A stretch of DNA of 64,000 bases from Patescibacteria group bacterium (GTDB lineage Bacteria; Patescibacteriota; Microgenomatia; UBA1406; GWC2-37-13), in assembly GCA_025057905.1 (NCBI GenBank), contig JANWUX010000002.1:1-64000 (forward strand), written 5' to 3'. The first letter of the stretch is position 1, and the number at the start of each line of letters is the position of its first letter. Positions 16,998 to 26,450 of the stretch are shown here, in pieces. The position numbers and the translations under genes were made by a program. The notes below the pieces were generated by a model that was not told the DNA's origin, made no database searches, and saw only the letters and a program-made list of their open reading frames with translations.

Positions 16998-18956
16998 ATG
17001 GATAAGGAAAATCAAGAAAAACTGAAAAAAATTGCCAAACTTCTTCGTTATTACATTCTTCTTTCAACAACCGAAGCCGGCAGTGGTCACCCGACTTCCT
17101 CTCTTTCTTCAGTTGAGCTTTTGGCGACACTTTTTTTTGCTGGCTTTTTTCGCCAAGATCTTAAAAATCCAAAAGCTCTCTACAACGACCGCTTCATTCT
17201 TTCAAAGGGTCATGCCAGTCCGCTCTTGTACAGTCTTTATACCGTGGCTGGAGTTTTTACTAAAGAGGCGCTTTTAACCCTGAGGAAATTTGGTTCGATC
17301 TTTGAAGGCCATCCTTCACCGAAGTTTCCTTATGCTGAGGTTGCCACCGGTAGTTTAGGTCAGGGTCTTTCGATTGGACTAGGGATGGCTTTGGGGATTA
17401 AACTTAGATTTTTTGGTCACTACCGGCCAGTAAGCCATTTTTTCTCAACCCAACCTGAGCCACTGCCCTTTGTGTTTGTTCTTCTCGGTGACAGTGAGCT
17501 GGCTGAAGGACAGGTCTGGGAGGCAATCTCTCTTGGGGGTCATTATCAAATTGACAATCTTGTCGCCATCGTTGATGTCAGTCGTCTCGGTCAAACAGCA
17601 GAGACGATGGTTGGCTGGAACCTGTCTAATTATCAAAAAAAGTTTGAGGCTTTTAACTGGCAAGTTTATTCAGTAAGAGATGGCCATGACATTGAGGAGA
17701 TTTATAATGTTTATCATCGCTTAATCAAGGAAAATCAGCCATGGCCAAAGGTGGTTCTGGCAAAAACGATAAAGGGTAAAGGAATCAGTTTTCTCGAGGA
17801 TAAGGAAGGCTGGCACGGCAAGGTTTTAACTGAAACTCAACTAAAAGAGACAATTAAGCAGCTGGGCGACGTTGATTTTAAGATTAAGGGAGTCATCCAA
17901 CAGCCAAAAAAAATCCTCATTGAGGCAGGGAATAAGGTTGATGAAAAAACGGTTTTGGTGATAAAAAAACTTCAGAAGCTCGCCTCGACAAGCCAGTCTC
18001 CATCTTCCAAAGAAAAAAATCCAGTGGCTACCCGAGAGGCTTTCGGTCAAAGTTTAGTTGATTTGGGATTGACCGACAAAGATATTGTTGTTTTGGATGC
18101 CGAGACAGCCAACTCAACTTATGAAGATCTTTTTGCTCGAAGATTTCCTAACCGATTCATTGAGGTTTTTATTGCTGAGCAAAATATGGTTTCGATTGGG
18201 GTTGGACTGGCCTGTCTTGGGTTTAAGGTTTTTTTATCGAGTTTTTCTGCTTTCTTAACCCGGGCTTTTGATCAGATCCGCATGGCTCAGTACTCAAACG
18301 CTCATATTAAAATTGCCGGCTCTCACGCGGGCGTCTCCATTGGCTATGATGGTCCGTCTCAGATGGGGCTGGAAGATTTAGCCATGTTTAGCTCGATTTT
18401 GACCAGCACAATTCTCTATCCAGCCGATAAAGTTTCGTCCGCCAAACTTACCTCAATGGCCAATAAACTGCCAGGCATTGTCTATCTTCGACTGACGCGC
18501 GAAAAAACGCCAGTAATCTATTCCGAAGAGGAAGAATTTCCTATTCCTGGGCTAAAAATTCATTCTCGTGAAAATTCTAATTTTCCGAACGGAAAAAAAA
18601 TTCTTGTAATTGCCGCCGGGATTACTTTGAGTGAAGCCCTAAAAGCTCAGAGAAATCTAATTGGCAAGAATATCAATCTTGTCGTGGTTGATCTTTATTG
18701 TCCTAAGCCTCTTGATCGAAATCTACTTAAGAATCTCATAAAAACCTACCCAAAAATCATTGTTGTTGAAGACCATTATCCTGAGGGTGGGATCGGATCA
18801 CTAGTCTCAAAATTTATCCTGGAAGAAAATCTTTCTGTTGATCATTTTATTCATTTGGCCTGCCGAAAGATTCCCACTTCAGGCTTGCCACAAGAACTTT
18901 TAGCCTATGAGGAGATTGATCATCAGGCAATCACAAGAGCCGCCTTGGCTATTTAG
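16998..18956 (+). CDS. tkt: Transketolase
   Basis: The 652-residue protein is full length. The N-terminal thiamine-diphosphate domain carries GSGHPTSSLSSVELLATLFF, LSKGHASPLLYSLY and the cofactor motif GDSELAEGQVWEA ending near IVDVSR. The middle pyrimidine domain has EAFGQSLVDLG and FIEVFIAEQNMVSIGVGLA, containing the catalytic Glu. The C-terminal domain has IVVEDHYPEGGIGS. It moves two-carbon units between sugar phosphates in the non-oxidative pentose phosphate pathway, often the only pentose route in CPR bacteria. It stands 55 bp ahead of tyrS and may be co-transcribed with it. Confidence 0.95.
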   Translation: MDKENQEKLKKIAKLLRYYILLSTTEAGSGHPTSSLSSVELLATLFFAGFFRQDLKNPKALYNDRFILSKGHASPLLYSLYTVAGVFTKEALLTLRKFGSIFEGHPSPKFPYAEVATGSLGQGLSIGLGMALGIKLRFFGHYRPVSHFFSTQPEPLPFVFVLLGDSELAEGQVWEAISLGGHYQIDNLVAIVDVSRLGQTAETMVGWNLSNYQKKFEAFNWQVYSVRDGHDIEEIYNVYHRLIKENQPWPKVVLAKTIKGKGISFLEDKEGWHGKVLTETQLKETIKQLGDVDFKIKGVIQQPKKILIEAGNKVDEKTVLVIKKLQKLASTSQSPSSKEKNPVATREAFGQSLVDLGLTDKDIVVLDAETANSTYEDLFARRFPNRFIEVFIAEQNMVSIGVGLACLGFKVFLSSFSAFLTRAFDQIRMAQYSNAHIKIAGSHAGVSIGYDGPSQMGLEDLAMFSSILTSTILYPADKVSSAKLTSMANKLPGIVYLRLTREKTPVIYSEEEEFPIPGLKIHSRENSNFPNGKKILVIAAGITLSEALKAQRNLIGKNINLVVVDLYCPKPLDRNLLKNLIKTYPKIIVVEDHYPEGGIGSLVSKFILEENLSVDHFIHLACRKIPTSGLPQELLAYEEIDHQAITRAALAI

Positions 18957-19011
18957 GTTAGTTTTTTTCCACTAGCACTATTTTTTTAGTAATTTTTTTT
19001 AATACACCCTT

Positions 19012-20121
19012 ATGATCCTAGCTGAAAGGCTAGCTTTGATAAAACAAGTCGGCGAGGAGATTGTTACTGAAGAGGAGCTGACCAAATTGCTGGCAACTAA
19101 AGAGGAAATTATCGCCTACGATGGTTTTGAGCCTTCAGGCCAAATTCACATTGCACAAGGGTTGCTGAGAGCCATTAATATCAATAAGATGATCAAAGCT
19201 GGGATTAAGTTTAAGATCTTGATCGCCGACTGGCACGCTATGGCAAACAACAAGCTAGGCGGGGACCTTGAAAAAATTCAGCTGGTTGGCCGCTATTTTA
19301 TTGACGTCTGGAAGGCTTGTGGGATCGATTTATCTAAGGTCGAGTTTGTCTGGGCTTCTAATCTTGTCAAAGAGCCAAAGTATTGGGAGCTTGTCATTAG
19401 AGTTGGCCGGTCCAATGCTCTTCGCCGGTTTATTCGCACCGCCGAGATTATGGGCCGGGAACAAAGCTTAGATAAACTTACCGGGGCAATGATTATTTAT
19501 TCCTGTATGCAGACGGCTGACATCTTTTATCTAGGAGCAAGAATCTGTCAACTGGGGATGGATCAGCGAAAGATCAATATGCTTGCCAGAGAGATTGGTC
19601 CCAGCTTGGGTTTTTGGAAGCCGGTGGTTGTCTCTCATCATATGTTGATGGGACTAAAAGGTGTTCAGATATCAAAAGAGACACTAACCAAAGAAGAAAA
19701 AATGAGAAGAATTAATCAGTTAAAAATGTCCAAATCTCATCCCGAAAGCGCCATTTTTATGACCGACACCTATGAGGAAATAAAAGCCAAGATTAACAAA
19801 GCCTTTTGTCCTGAGGGAGTGGTCGAAGGAAATCCAATCTTAGAGTATTACCGCTACCTAATTTTTGAAAGTCTTGAAAAACTAAAATTGACAAAACTCA
19901 AGATTTGCCGGTCACTCAAATTTGGTGGTGATCTTTATTTTAGTTCATATGAAGAACTTGAAAAAAATTTTGTCAACAAAGATGTTCATCCTCTTGATCT
20001 CAAAGAAAACTTAGTTGACTATCTCGATCGACTCCTTCAGCCGGTGAGAGACTTTTTTAGGACCAACGCCGAAGCTAGAAATAATTTTGAAAGAGTCAGA
20101 AAATTTCAGGTAACTAGATGA
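19012..20121 (+). CDS. tyrS: Tyrosyl-tRNA synthetase, archaeal/eukaryotic type
   Basis: A 369-residue class I synthetase. The sequence follows archaeal TyrRS rather than bacterial: AYDGFEPSGQIHIAQG (HIGH-like motif at 46-49), LIADWHAMANNKLGG, GMDQRKINMLAREI, AFCPEGVVEGNPILEYY and KFGGDLYFSSYEELE. KMSKS is intact (LKMSKSHPES, near residue 240). It lacks the C-terminal S4 RNA-binding domain of bacterial TyrRS. It charges tRNA-Tyr. Archaeal and bacterial enzymes read different first base pairs in the tRNA acceptor, so the cognate tRNA would be informative; it is not in this window. Confidence 0.92.
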   Translation: MILAERLALIKQVGEEIVTEEELTKLLATKEEIIAYDGFEPSGQIHIAQGLLRAININKMIKAGIKFKILIADWHAMANNKLGGDLEKIQLVGRYFIDVWKACGIDLSKVEFVWASNLVKEPKYWELVIRVGRSNALRRFIRTAEIMGREQSLDKLTGAMIIYSCMQTADIFYLGARICQLGMDQRKINMLAREIGPSLGFWKPVVVSHHMLMGLKGVQISKETLTKEEKMRRINQLKMSKSHPESAIFMTDTYEEIKAKINKAFCPEGVVEGNPILEYYRYLIFESLEKLKLTKLKICRSLKFGGDLYFSSYEELEKNFVNKDVHPLDLKENLVDYLDRLLQPVRDFFRTNAEARNNFERVRKFQVTR

Positions 20122-20317
20122 TTAGCTAACAATATGTCTTTTAGTAAATCTTCACAATCAAGTGCCCAAGATTTAAATTTCAAATAACTTTTGGTCTTTC
20201 TCCTGTAACAGAACTATCTAAAATCGAAAATTTCTTAAAAAGAAGAAAAATTGTTTTTTTGATTGTTTTGTTGAAGGGTTAAGAGTTCTAAAAATTCGAA
20301 GGAGAAACTAGATCTTA

Positions 20318-20800
20318 TTAATTTTTTCTTAATAGAGGGTCACATTCAAACTTTATTTTGGTATAAAAATTACCTTCTGGGTCTCTTTCTACTGAAAATA
20401 TAATTGAATCATTTTCCGGACCTCCTCCTACATTACCAATTTCATAGCCCTTTTTACCATCTGGCTTAAAGAAGCCTCCTTCGGTGTCGAAAGTAATTGT
20501 TCCTTTAATTTTATCAAAAGAGATATCTTTTCCTTCTAATGAGATTTTTACCTTTTCAGAGGGTTTTTCTTTATTTGTTGCATTTTCTTTATTTGTTGCA
20601 TTTGGTTCTTCATCTTCGACTGCTAAAATAATTTCCTTTCCGCACTTATTTCCACTCAATTCCATAGCCAAATCAGGATGTTCGTGAGAGCATGTTGCTA
20701 ACCTTGAGCCAAGGAAGACCGCTGCAACAATCAGTGCTAAATTTCTGAGGTTTTGCTTACTATATGATAGTGTTCTTTCAATGATCATTATTTCTTTCAT
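20318..20800 (-). CDS. Hypothetical exported or lipoprotein-like protein
   Basis: A 160-residue protein with a basic N-terminus and one hydrophobic helix (ALIVAAVFLGSRLATC); the Cys after LAT is a poor lipobox. A near-perfect 6-residue repeat (NATNKE twice) sits in a low-complexity linker around 65-80. The C-terminal part (GKDISFDKIKGTITFDTEGG ... DSIIFSVERDPEGNFYTKI) looks like a small beta domain. It stands alone between tyrS and murI. I do not recognise the family; either of two in-frame Met codons (1 or 5) could start it. Confidence 0.45.
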   Translation of the reverse strand: MKEIMIIERTLSYSKQNLRNLALIVAAVFLGSRLATCSHEHPDLAMELSGNKCGKEIILAVEDEEPNATNKENATNKEKPSEKVKISLEGKDISFDKIKGTITFDTEGGFFKPDGKKGYEIGNVGGGPENDSIIFSVERDPEGNFYTKIKFECDPLLRKN

Positions 20801-20921
20801 TCATCATTATACCACAGGTAACAAATTTTTTCAATCTTTATGATTCATTTTTCCAATGAAAGTTTTTCAGTTTTGACCACAACTAGTGGAGTATGATGTA
20901 AAATTTTTTTCTCTTTTTCTT

Positions 20922-21740
20922 ATGAATATCGGTGTCTTTGACTCGGGTCTGGGTGGTTTGATTGTTTTTAAGGAGATCATAAGTTATCTTCCGCAGTACA
21001 GCTACATCTATCTAGGAGACAACGCTAGAGTTCCTTATGGAAGCCGTTCGCCGGAGAGAATTTATCAGTTTACTCTTCAGGCGGTTGAGTTTTTGTTCAA
21101 GAAAAATTGTCAGCTTATTGTTTTGGCTTGCAACACTGCCTCGGCGATTGCTCTGGAAAAAATTCAAAGAGACTACTTACCCAAGAAATACCCTGATCGT
21201 CAGGTTCTTGGTCTGATCTTGCCAACGATTGAGTTTCTTGATCTGAATCCATCTGATGATTATATCGGGATAATTGGCACTAGAGCGACAATTAACTCAA
21301 AAATTTACCAGAAAAAAATAAAAGAAATAAATCCAAGAGCCAAAATCATAGCTAAAGCAACACCCCTTCTGGTGCCTTTTATCGAAGAGGGAGAAATAAA
21401 CTCCCGAGCTTTTCGAGCTCTTCTTGAAGATTATCTGAAAGATTTTTCAAAGAAAAAGATTAGTAAACTAATCCTTGCCTGCACCCACTATGGCTCGGTG
21501 GAGAAGCAAATCGAGGTGGTTTTAGGAAGTAAGGTTGAGGTGATTAGTCAGGGAAAGATAGTGGCTCAAAAACTCAGTCAGTACCTAGAAAATCACCCAG
21601 AAATAGAAAAAAAACTCACCAAAACCTCAAGTTCAAAAATTTACCTGACTGACAAGCCGGCATCCCACTACTTTAGTCTGTTTTTCAAAACTTTCAAAAA
21701 GGCTGATTTGGATCATGAAAAAAAGAATAAAAAGCATTGA
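20922..21740 (+). CDS. murI: Glutamate racemase
   Basis: I chose the ATG at 20922 because the protein then begins MNIGVFDSGLGGL, the family start; an ATG at 20886 adds 12 unlike residues. The 272-residue enzyme has both catalytic cysteines (VLACNTASAIAL and LACTHYGSVE) and the conserved YLGDNARVPYG. It converts L- to D-glutamate for peptidoglycan, so the organism makes a murein wall, in agreement with sortase and MreB. It has its own spacer on both sides. Confidence 0.94.
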   Translation: MNIGVFDSGLGGLIVFKEIISYLPQYSYIYLGDNARVPYGSRSPERIYQFTLQAVEFLFKKNCQLIVLACNTASAIALEKIQRDYLPKKYPDRQVLGLILPTIEFLDLNPSDDYIGIIGTRATINSKIYQKKIKEINPRAKIIAKATPLLVPFIEEGEINSRAFRALLEDYLKDFSKKKISKLILACTHYGSVEKQIEVVLGSKVEVISQGKIVAQKLSQYLENHPEIEKKLTKTSSSKIYLTDKPASHYFSLFFKTFKKADLDHEKKNKKH

Positions 21741-22028
21741 TTTTCTTTTTTTAGCTTAAGATTGTGTTGAATTGTTGTTTAAAAAGTTGCAGAGAGAATT
21801 TTTGATGGTTAGTCTTGATTATTTGTTTGAGTTGTTTTATGATAATTTTAATTATCAATTTTTTTCTTAACTTCTAGGAAAATCTGTAAGGGTTGAATTT
21901 CTCAGACAACTATCCGTTTGTGGTATTTTGTTATTTATTTATCTTTCGAATTAAAAATCTAAACTTCTTCAGTTGTTTGAGTTTTTCTTGATTAACCAAA
22001 ACAAACTTTCAAAAGGAGGTGATCACAG
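21741..22028 (+). promoter_or_regulatory. Long leader with exceptionally strong ribosome-binding site
   Basis: This 288-bp spacer has no gene. It ends in AAAGGAGGTGATC at 22012-22024, complementary to the whole anti-Shine-Dalgarno end of 16S rRNA, ideally spaced before the ATG at 22029. I saw no comparable site before the other genes I checked. A long leader plus strong RBS fits post-transcriptional (for example cold-shock-like) control of the RNA-binding protein, which is inference. Confidence 0.6.
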
Positions 22029-22319
22029 ATGACTAAAAAACTTTATGTCGGCAATCTTTTGTATGAAATTAACGACGAAGAATTAAAGAGTTATTTCTCC
22101 CAAGCCGGAAAAGTAATCTCAGCGACAGTGATTCGCTATCGGGATACCGGTAGGTCAAAGGGCTTTGGCTTTGTCGAGATGGAGACCGAAGAAGAGGCAA
22201 GAAGAGCTATTGAAACTTTGAACGGCCAAGATTTTCGAGGTAGAAAAGTTTTTGTTTCCCAAGCCAGGCCCCAAAAGAGAGAAGTTGTTAATCCAAAAAA
22301 TAAGTCAGATAGGCTTTAA
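22029..22319 (+). CDS. RRM-domain RNA-binding protein
   Basis: The 96-residue protein is a single RNA recognition motif: RNP2 (KLYVGNLLYE) and RNP1 (RSKGFGFVEM), with the normal spacing, plus AIETLNGQDFRGRKVFVSQA and a short basic tail. Bacterial stand-alone RRM proteins resemble cyanobacterial Rbp and plant glycine-rich proteins, which act as RNA chaperones in the cold. The very strong ribosome-binding site suggests high expression. Confidence 0.92.
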   Translation: MTKKLYVGNLLYEINDEELKSYFSQAGKVISATVIRYRDTGRSKGFGFVEMETEEEARRAIETLNGQDFRGRKVFVSQARPQKREVVNPKNKSDRL

Positions 22320-22409
22320 GATAAGAAATCATTAAGAGAGAAGTTTTCTAGAAAGTAAAACCCTCAAAATTTAGGGGAGATTATTTTTATGATATATTTA
22401 GATTGATTA

Positions 22410-23360
22410 ATGGAAATTTTATTGCTGCTTGCAAGATCAATAGTTTATGTCTTTTGTTTTTTTGTTTTGTGGTTCAGTGCCGGCAAAATCGTTGAGGTTA
22501 TTGAAAAAATCGCCAAGAAGATTGGTTTTTCTTCCTTTACTTTGTCTTTTTTTGTCTTAGGGATTCTTACCTCGATACCGGAGTTTTCCGTCGGTATCAA
22601 TTCTCTTATTAAAAGAACACCCGATATTTTTGTCGGTAACTTGATCGGAGCATCTTTTTTTCTGTTTACCCTTGTGATTCCGATTTTAGCGGTCTTTGGC
22701 GGCAAGGTAAAAATGGTCCATGAATTAAATTACAAGGATATGATCTTTGCTTTGTTAGTGGTCTTAGCCCCAATTTTTCTAATCGCAGATAATGTTTTAA
22801 CCAGAACCGAAGGCGTCTTCTTGATCATTATTTATTTAATCCTTTTTTACTTTATTGAGAGAAAAAAAAGTCTTCAGTTATCTTTTCGAGATCTCAGTCT
22901 TCACCGTGTTGGTCGGTTCGCTGAGGTGGTTTTTGAGCTTTTGGTCAATCTGGCAATAATCTTTGTTGCCAGCAGTTTTATCGTCAATCAAACGATTGAG
23001 TATGGCCGAATTCTCAAGATTCCTCTCTTTATTATTTCAATTGTTATTTTGGCCATCGGGACGAATCTTCCTGAGATTAGTTTGGCAATTCGATCAGTTT
23101 TCTTGAGCAAAAAAGAGGTGGCTTTGGGTGATTATCTCGGTTCGGCAGCTGCTAACACTTTAATCTTTGGTCTCTTAGTTCTTATTAATGGCGCCAGGAT
23201 TTACATTGGAAACTACTCTCTAAAAATCCTTTTACTCAATCTTTTTGGCCTTGGTATTTTCTATTTTTTCTCCCAATCAAGGAAGGAAATCTCAAGAAAA
23301 GAGGGTCAGATTTTAATGTCAATTGCTTTCTTGTTTATTTTGGTGGAACTTTTATTTTAA
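22410..23360 (+). CDS. CaCA-family sodium/calcium exchanger-like protein
   Basis: The 316-residue protein has about ten membrane helices and two alpha-repeats: GILTSIPEFSVGINSL in the first half and LAIGTNLPEISLAIRSV in the second, where the Pro-Glu residues bind the cation. The second repeat is followed by ALGDYLGSAAANTLIFG, the usual helix-start motif. It probably exports Ca2+ in exchange for Na+ or H+. Together with the P-type ATPase at 36.5 kb it suggests active calcium extrusion. Confidence 0.85.
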   Translation: MEILLLLARSIVYVFCFFVLWFSAGKIVEVIEKIAKKIGFSSFTLSFFVLGILTSIPEFSVGINSLIKRTPDIFVGNLIGASFFLFTLVIPILAVFGGKVKMVHELNYKDMIFALLVVLAPIFLIADNVLTRTEGVFLIIIYLILFYFIERKKSLQLSFRDLSLHRVGRFAEVVFELLVNLAIIFVASSFIVNQTIEYGRILKIPLFIISIVILAIGTNLPEISLAIRSVFLSKKEVALGDYLGSAAANTLIFGLLVLINGARIYIGNYSLKILLLNLFGLGIFYFFSQSRKEISRKEGQILMSIAFLFILVELLF

Positions 23361-23813
23361 TTAAGCTAAAAGACAGCGGAGAAAAGCAAAGAGAACTGGC
23401 GAGGATTTTATTTGAAAATTAAAAAAAAGGCTTCACAATAACTATTTTTAAAATAGAGAAAGAATATTTAAAATTACTCTTTTACTTAAGAATTTTCAAA
23501 AATTCTAAAACTAAGAGGAAGAAAAATCTCGTCAGAAATTTTTAACATTGATCAACTTTTGGGGTTTGCCAGTTTTGGGATTTAGAAATTGATTTTTTTA
23601 TTACAGCTCTGAGCAAAGATCGTTTGATTTATTTGTTAGGAATTTTGTTAAAAGACGGCAAAAATTCATTTCAAAAAAAGGCTAAAGAAACAAGACACAA
23701 CTTGACAAAACTTTCGTTTTTAAATCATTCTAAAGAGCACAAAATCAAAAAGGTTAGAAAAAATTTTTCAATCTTATCATCAGAAATTTAAGCTCAAAAA
23801 TACTCTTCATTAC
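23361..23813. other. Intergenic, no convincing gene
   Basis: About 450 bp of AT-rich spacer. One plus-strand frame stays open for roughly 78 codons to a TAA at 23789-23791 but has no start codon and unremarkable composition. It may be a remnant or chance. Confidence 0.4.
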
Positions 23814-23842
23814 TTGTAATTAACTTTAACCGCCAATATAAT
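23814..23842 (+). promoter_or_regulatory. leuS promoter
   Basis: TTGTAA (23814-23819), a 17-bp spacer and TATAAT (23837-23842) lie 10 nt before the leuS ATG. The predicted 5' untranslated region would be only a few nucleotides and there is no Shine-Dalgarno site. Confidence 0.6.
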
Positions 23843-23852
23843 CTTTTCTAAG

Positions 23853-26450
23853 ATGAAAAAGTACCAGCCGGAAGTTTTCGAAGAAAAGTGGTTAGATTGG
23901 TGGGAAAAGGAAGAAGTCTACAAAACTTCGCCGTTAGCATCTGAGCCTGAAAGGAAAAAACAATATGTTTTGTCGATGTTCCCTTATCCTTCTGGTGCAG
24001 GTCTTCATGTTGGCCATGTCCGCATCTATACCGGTACCGATGTTTTAGCTCGATTTTTCAGAATGAGTGGCAACTTGGTTCTTCATCCAATGGGCTGGGA
24101 TGCTTTTGGCCTACCAGCAGAAAACGCCGCCATTAAAGCTAAAAAAAATCCTCTCGAGATGGTTCCAGAGAACATTGCCAACTTCAAGCGCCAGATGAAA
24201 CGACTCGGATTTTCCTATGACTGGGATAAAGAATTTACAACTACCGAACCCAAGTACTATCGCTGGACTCAATGGCTTTTTATCCAGTTTTTCAAAATGG
24301 GTCTTCTTTACAAAAATGAGGTACCGGTTTACTACTGTCCTTCTTGTAAAACTGGTTTGGCCGAGGAAGAGGTTTTGCCGGACGGCACTCATGAACGATG
24401 TCAGCAACCAATCACCCGAAAAACTCTACCTCAGTGGCTTTTTCGGATCACCAGTTATGCTGACAGACTGTTAGAGGATCTTAAAGAGCTCGATTGGCCT
24501 GAAGGGATTATTGAGATGCAAAAAAACTGGATTGGCAAGAGTGTGGGAGCTGAGGTTAACTTCCCACTAAAAAAAATACCTGGCGTGAGATTTTCCTATA
24601 AATTTGTTAAAGTCTTTACCACAAGAGTCGATACTCTCTTTGGTGTCACCGCTCTAGTCGTGGCACCAGAGCATTGGTTGATCGAAGATATCGAACATCA
24701 ACAAGTAAAGTTGCCAAAGGAGAAATTCGCTGAGATAAAAGATTATGTCGAAAAGGCAAAAAGAAAACTTGATCTGACAAGAACTGATCTTGAGAAGGAA
24801 AAGACTGGCGTTGACACAACCCTCAAAGCTATTCATCCGTTAACAAACGAGGAAATACCCATCTGGGTGGCTGATTATGTTATCGGCTGGTATGGGGAGG
24901 GGGCGGTGATGGTTGTTCCGGCTCATGATGAGAGAGATTTCGAGTTTGCCAGGAAGTATCGTCTACCAATCAGAAAAGTAATCGCTAATCCTGAAGCTAA
25001 AGATGGGGAATTGAGTCAAGCTTTGACCAAGTTTGGGGTGCTGGTCAACTCCGGTGAGTTTTCTGGCTTGACTTCGAAGGAGGCAATTGAGAAGATAACA
25101 GAAAAATTACAAACGTTAAATCTCGGCCGTAAAAAAACCACTTACAAACTTCGGGACTGGATCTTTTCTCGACAGAGATATTGGGGCGAACCAATTCCAA
25201 TGGTTTTTTGTCAAAACTGTGCCAGGAAGAAAATTACTTATTGGGATATTCAAAGAGAAAAAAAGAGTTTTCAATTTGAGAATGAAGAATTGTCGAATTT
25301 ATACGGTTGGTTTCCTGTATCAGAGTCAGATTTGCCGTTGAAACTACCTTACATTTCTTCATATGAGCCGGCGGAGACAGGTGAGTCGCCTCTTTCTAGG
25401 ATTAAGGAGTTTCTTGAGGCAAGTTGTCCAAACTGTGGCAAACCAGCAAAAAGAGAGACTGACACGATGCCTAACTGGGCTGGTTCATGTTGGTATTTCT
25501 TAGCTTTTCCTTTTTGGTCAAAGAAAGACCAAAGCAAGAGTCAAGAGGTGACCTCGAAAGAGGCGTGGAAGGCGATGATGAACCACTATCAAAGTTGGTT
25601 GCCGGTTGATTGGTACTTGGGCGGAGCAGAACACGCGGTTCTTCATCTCCTGTACTCGCGTTTCTGGGTTAAGGCATTGTCTGATCTTGGACTTCTGACT
25701 TTTAGAGAGCCTTTTGTGAGGCTTCGCCATGTTGGTATGGTCTTGGCGGAAGACCATCGAAAAATGAGCAAGAGCTTTGGTAACGTTATCAACCCAGATG
25801 ATGTAATCAAGGAGTATGGCGCGGATGCCCTTAGATTGTACGAGATGTTTATGGCACCTTTTTCTTCTGAGATCGCCTGGTCAACCAAAGCCCTTCAAGG
25901 ATGCTATCGTTTCTTAAAAAGAGTCTGGGAGCTTTATAACAGGGTGAATTGGGATCAAGTTGCTAAAAACTCCAAGGAAAACTTAAAATTAGTCGCCAAG
26001 CTAAACCGAACTTTAAAAAAAGTCACCGAGGATATTCCTCAAATTAAGTTTAACACGGCCGTTGCCTCAATGATGGAGTTTTTAAATGAGTACGAAAAAA
26101 ATCCACAAGGCTTATCAAAGGCCAGAGCCAAAAAATTTTTGCAGATTCTTGCTCCTTTTGCTCCTTTTCTGACTGAAGAGATTTGGCGTGGGATTTTCAA
26201 GGAAAAAAAATCAATTCATCTGTCCCAATGGCCAGAGTTTGAGACGGTGACAGAGGAGGAGATCGAGATTCCGGTCCAAGTTAATGGGAAATTCAGAGCA
26301 ACGATAAAGATTCATCTATCAAAGATAAAGAATCTTAATGAAATCAAAAGAGAATCGCTAAAGATCGAAAAGATAAAGAGATACTTAAAAGGAAAGGAAT
26401 ATGAGGTAATTTATATTGAAGGAAAAGTGATAAATTTTGTTCACCAATAA
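23853..26450 (+). CDS. leuS: Leucyl-tRNA synthetase
   Basis: The 865-residue class I synthetase is full length and of bacterial type. The HIGH-equivalent is HVGH in SGAGLHVGHVRIYTGTD and KMSKS is intact (HRKMSKSFGNVINPDD). The CP1 editing domain is present (TTRVDTLFGVTALVVAPEH; GEGAVMVVPAHDERDFEFA), with paired cysteines in zinc-like knobs (CPSCKTGLAEEE; CQNCARKK; CPNCGKPAKRETDTMPNWA). The C-terminal tRNA-binding part ends in VNFVHQ-like sequence. It charges tRNA-Leu; two tRNA-Leu genes occur in this window. Confidence 0.97.
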   Translation: MKKYQPEVFEEKWLDWWEKEEVYKTSPLASEPERKKQYVLSMFPYPSGAGLHVGHVRIYTGTDVLARFFRMSGNLVLHPMGWDAFGLPAENAAIKAKKNPLEMVPENIANFKRQMKRLGFSYDWDKEFTTTEPKYYRWTQWLFIQFFKMGLLYKNEVPVYYCPSCKTGLAEEEVLPDGTHERCQQPITRKTLPQWLFRITSYADRLLEDLKELDWPEGIIEMQKNWIGKSVGAEVNFPLKKIPGVRFSYKFVKVFTTRVDTLFGVTALVVAPEHWLIEDIEHQQVKLPKEKFAEIKDYVEKAKRKLDLTRTDLEKEKTGVDTTLKAIHPLTNEEIPIWVADYVIGWYGEGAVMVVPAHDERDFEFARKYRLPIRKVIANPEAKDGELSQALTKFGVLVNSGEFSGLTSKEAIEKITEKLQTLNLGRKKTTYKLRDWIFSRQRYWGEPIPMVFCQNCARKKITYWDIQREKKSFQFENEELSNLYGWFPVSESDLPLKLPYISSYEPAETGESPLSRIKEFLEASCPNCGKPAKRETDTMPNWAGSCWYFLAFPFWSKKDQSKSQEVTSKEAWKAMMNHYQSWLPVDWYLGGAEHAVLHLLYSRFWVKALSDLGLLTFREPFVRLRHVGMVLAEDHRKMSKSFGNVINPDDVIKEYGADALRLYEMFMAPFSSEIAWSTKALQGCYRFLKRVWELYNRVNWDQVAKNSKENLKLVAKLNRTLKKVTEDIPQIKFNTAVASMMEFLNEYEKNPQGLSKARAKKFLQILAPFAPFLTEEIWRGIFKEKKSIHLSQWPEFETVTEEEIEIPVQVNGKFRATIKIHLSKIKNLNEIKRESLKIEKIKRYLKGKEYEVIYIEGKVINFVHQ

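Noticed and set aside
23556-23791. Open plus-strand frame of about 78 codons before leuS
   Set aside because: No start codon, no RBS, and it runs into the leuS promoter region; could be chance in AT-rich DNA.
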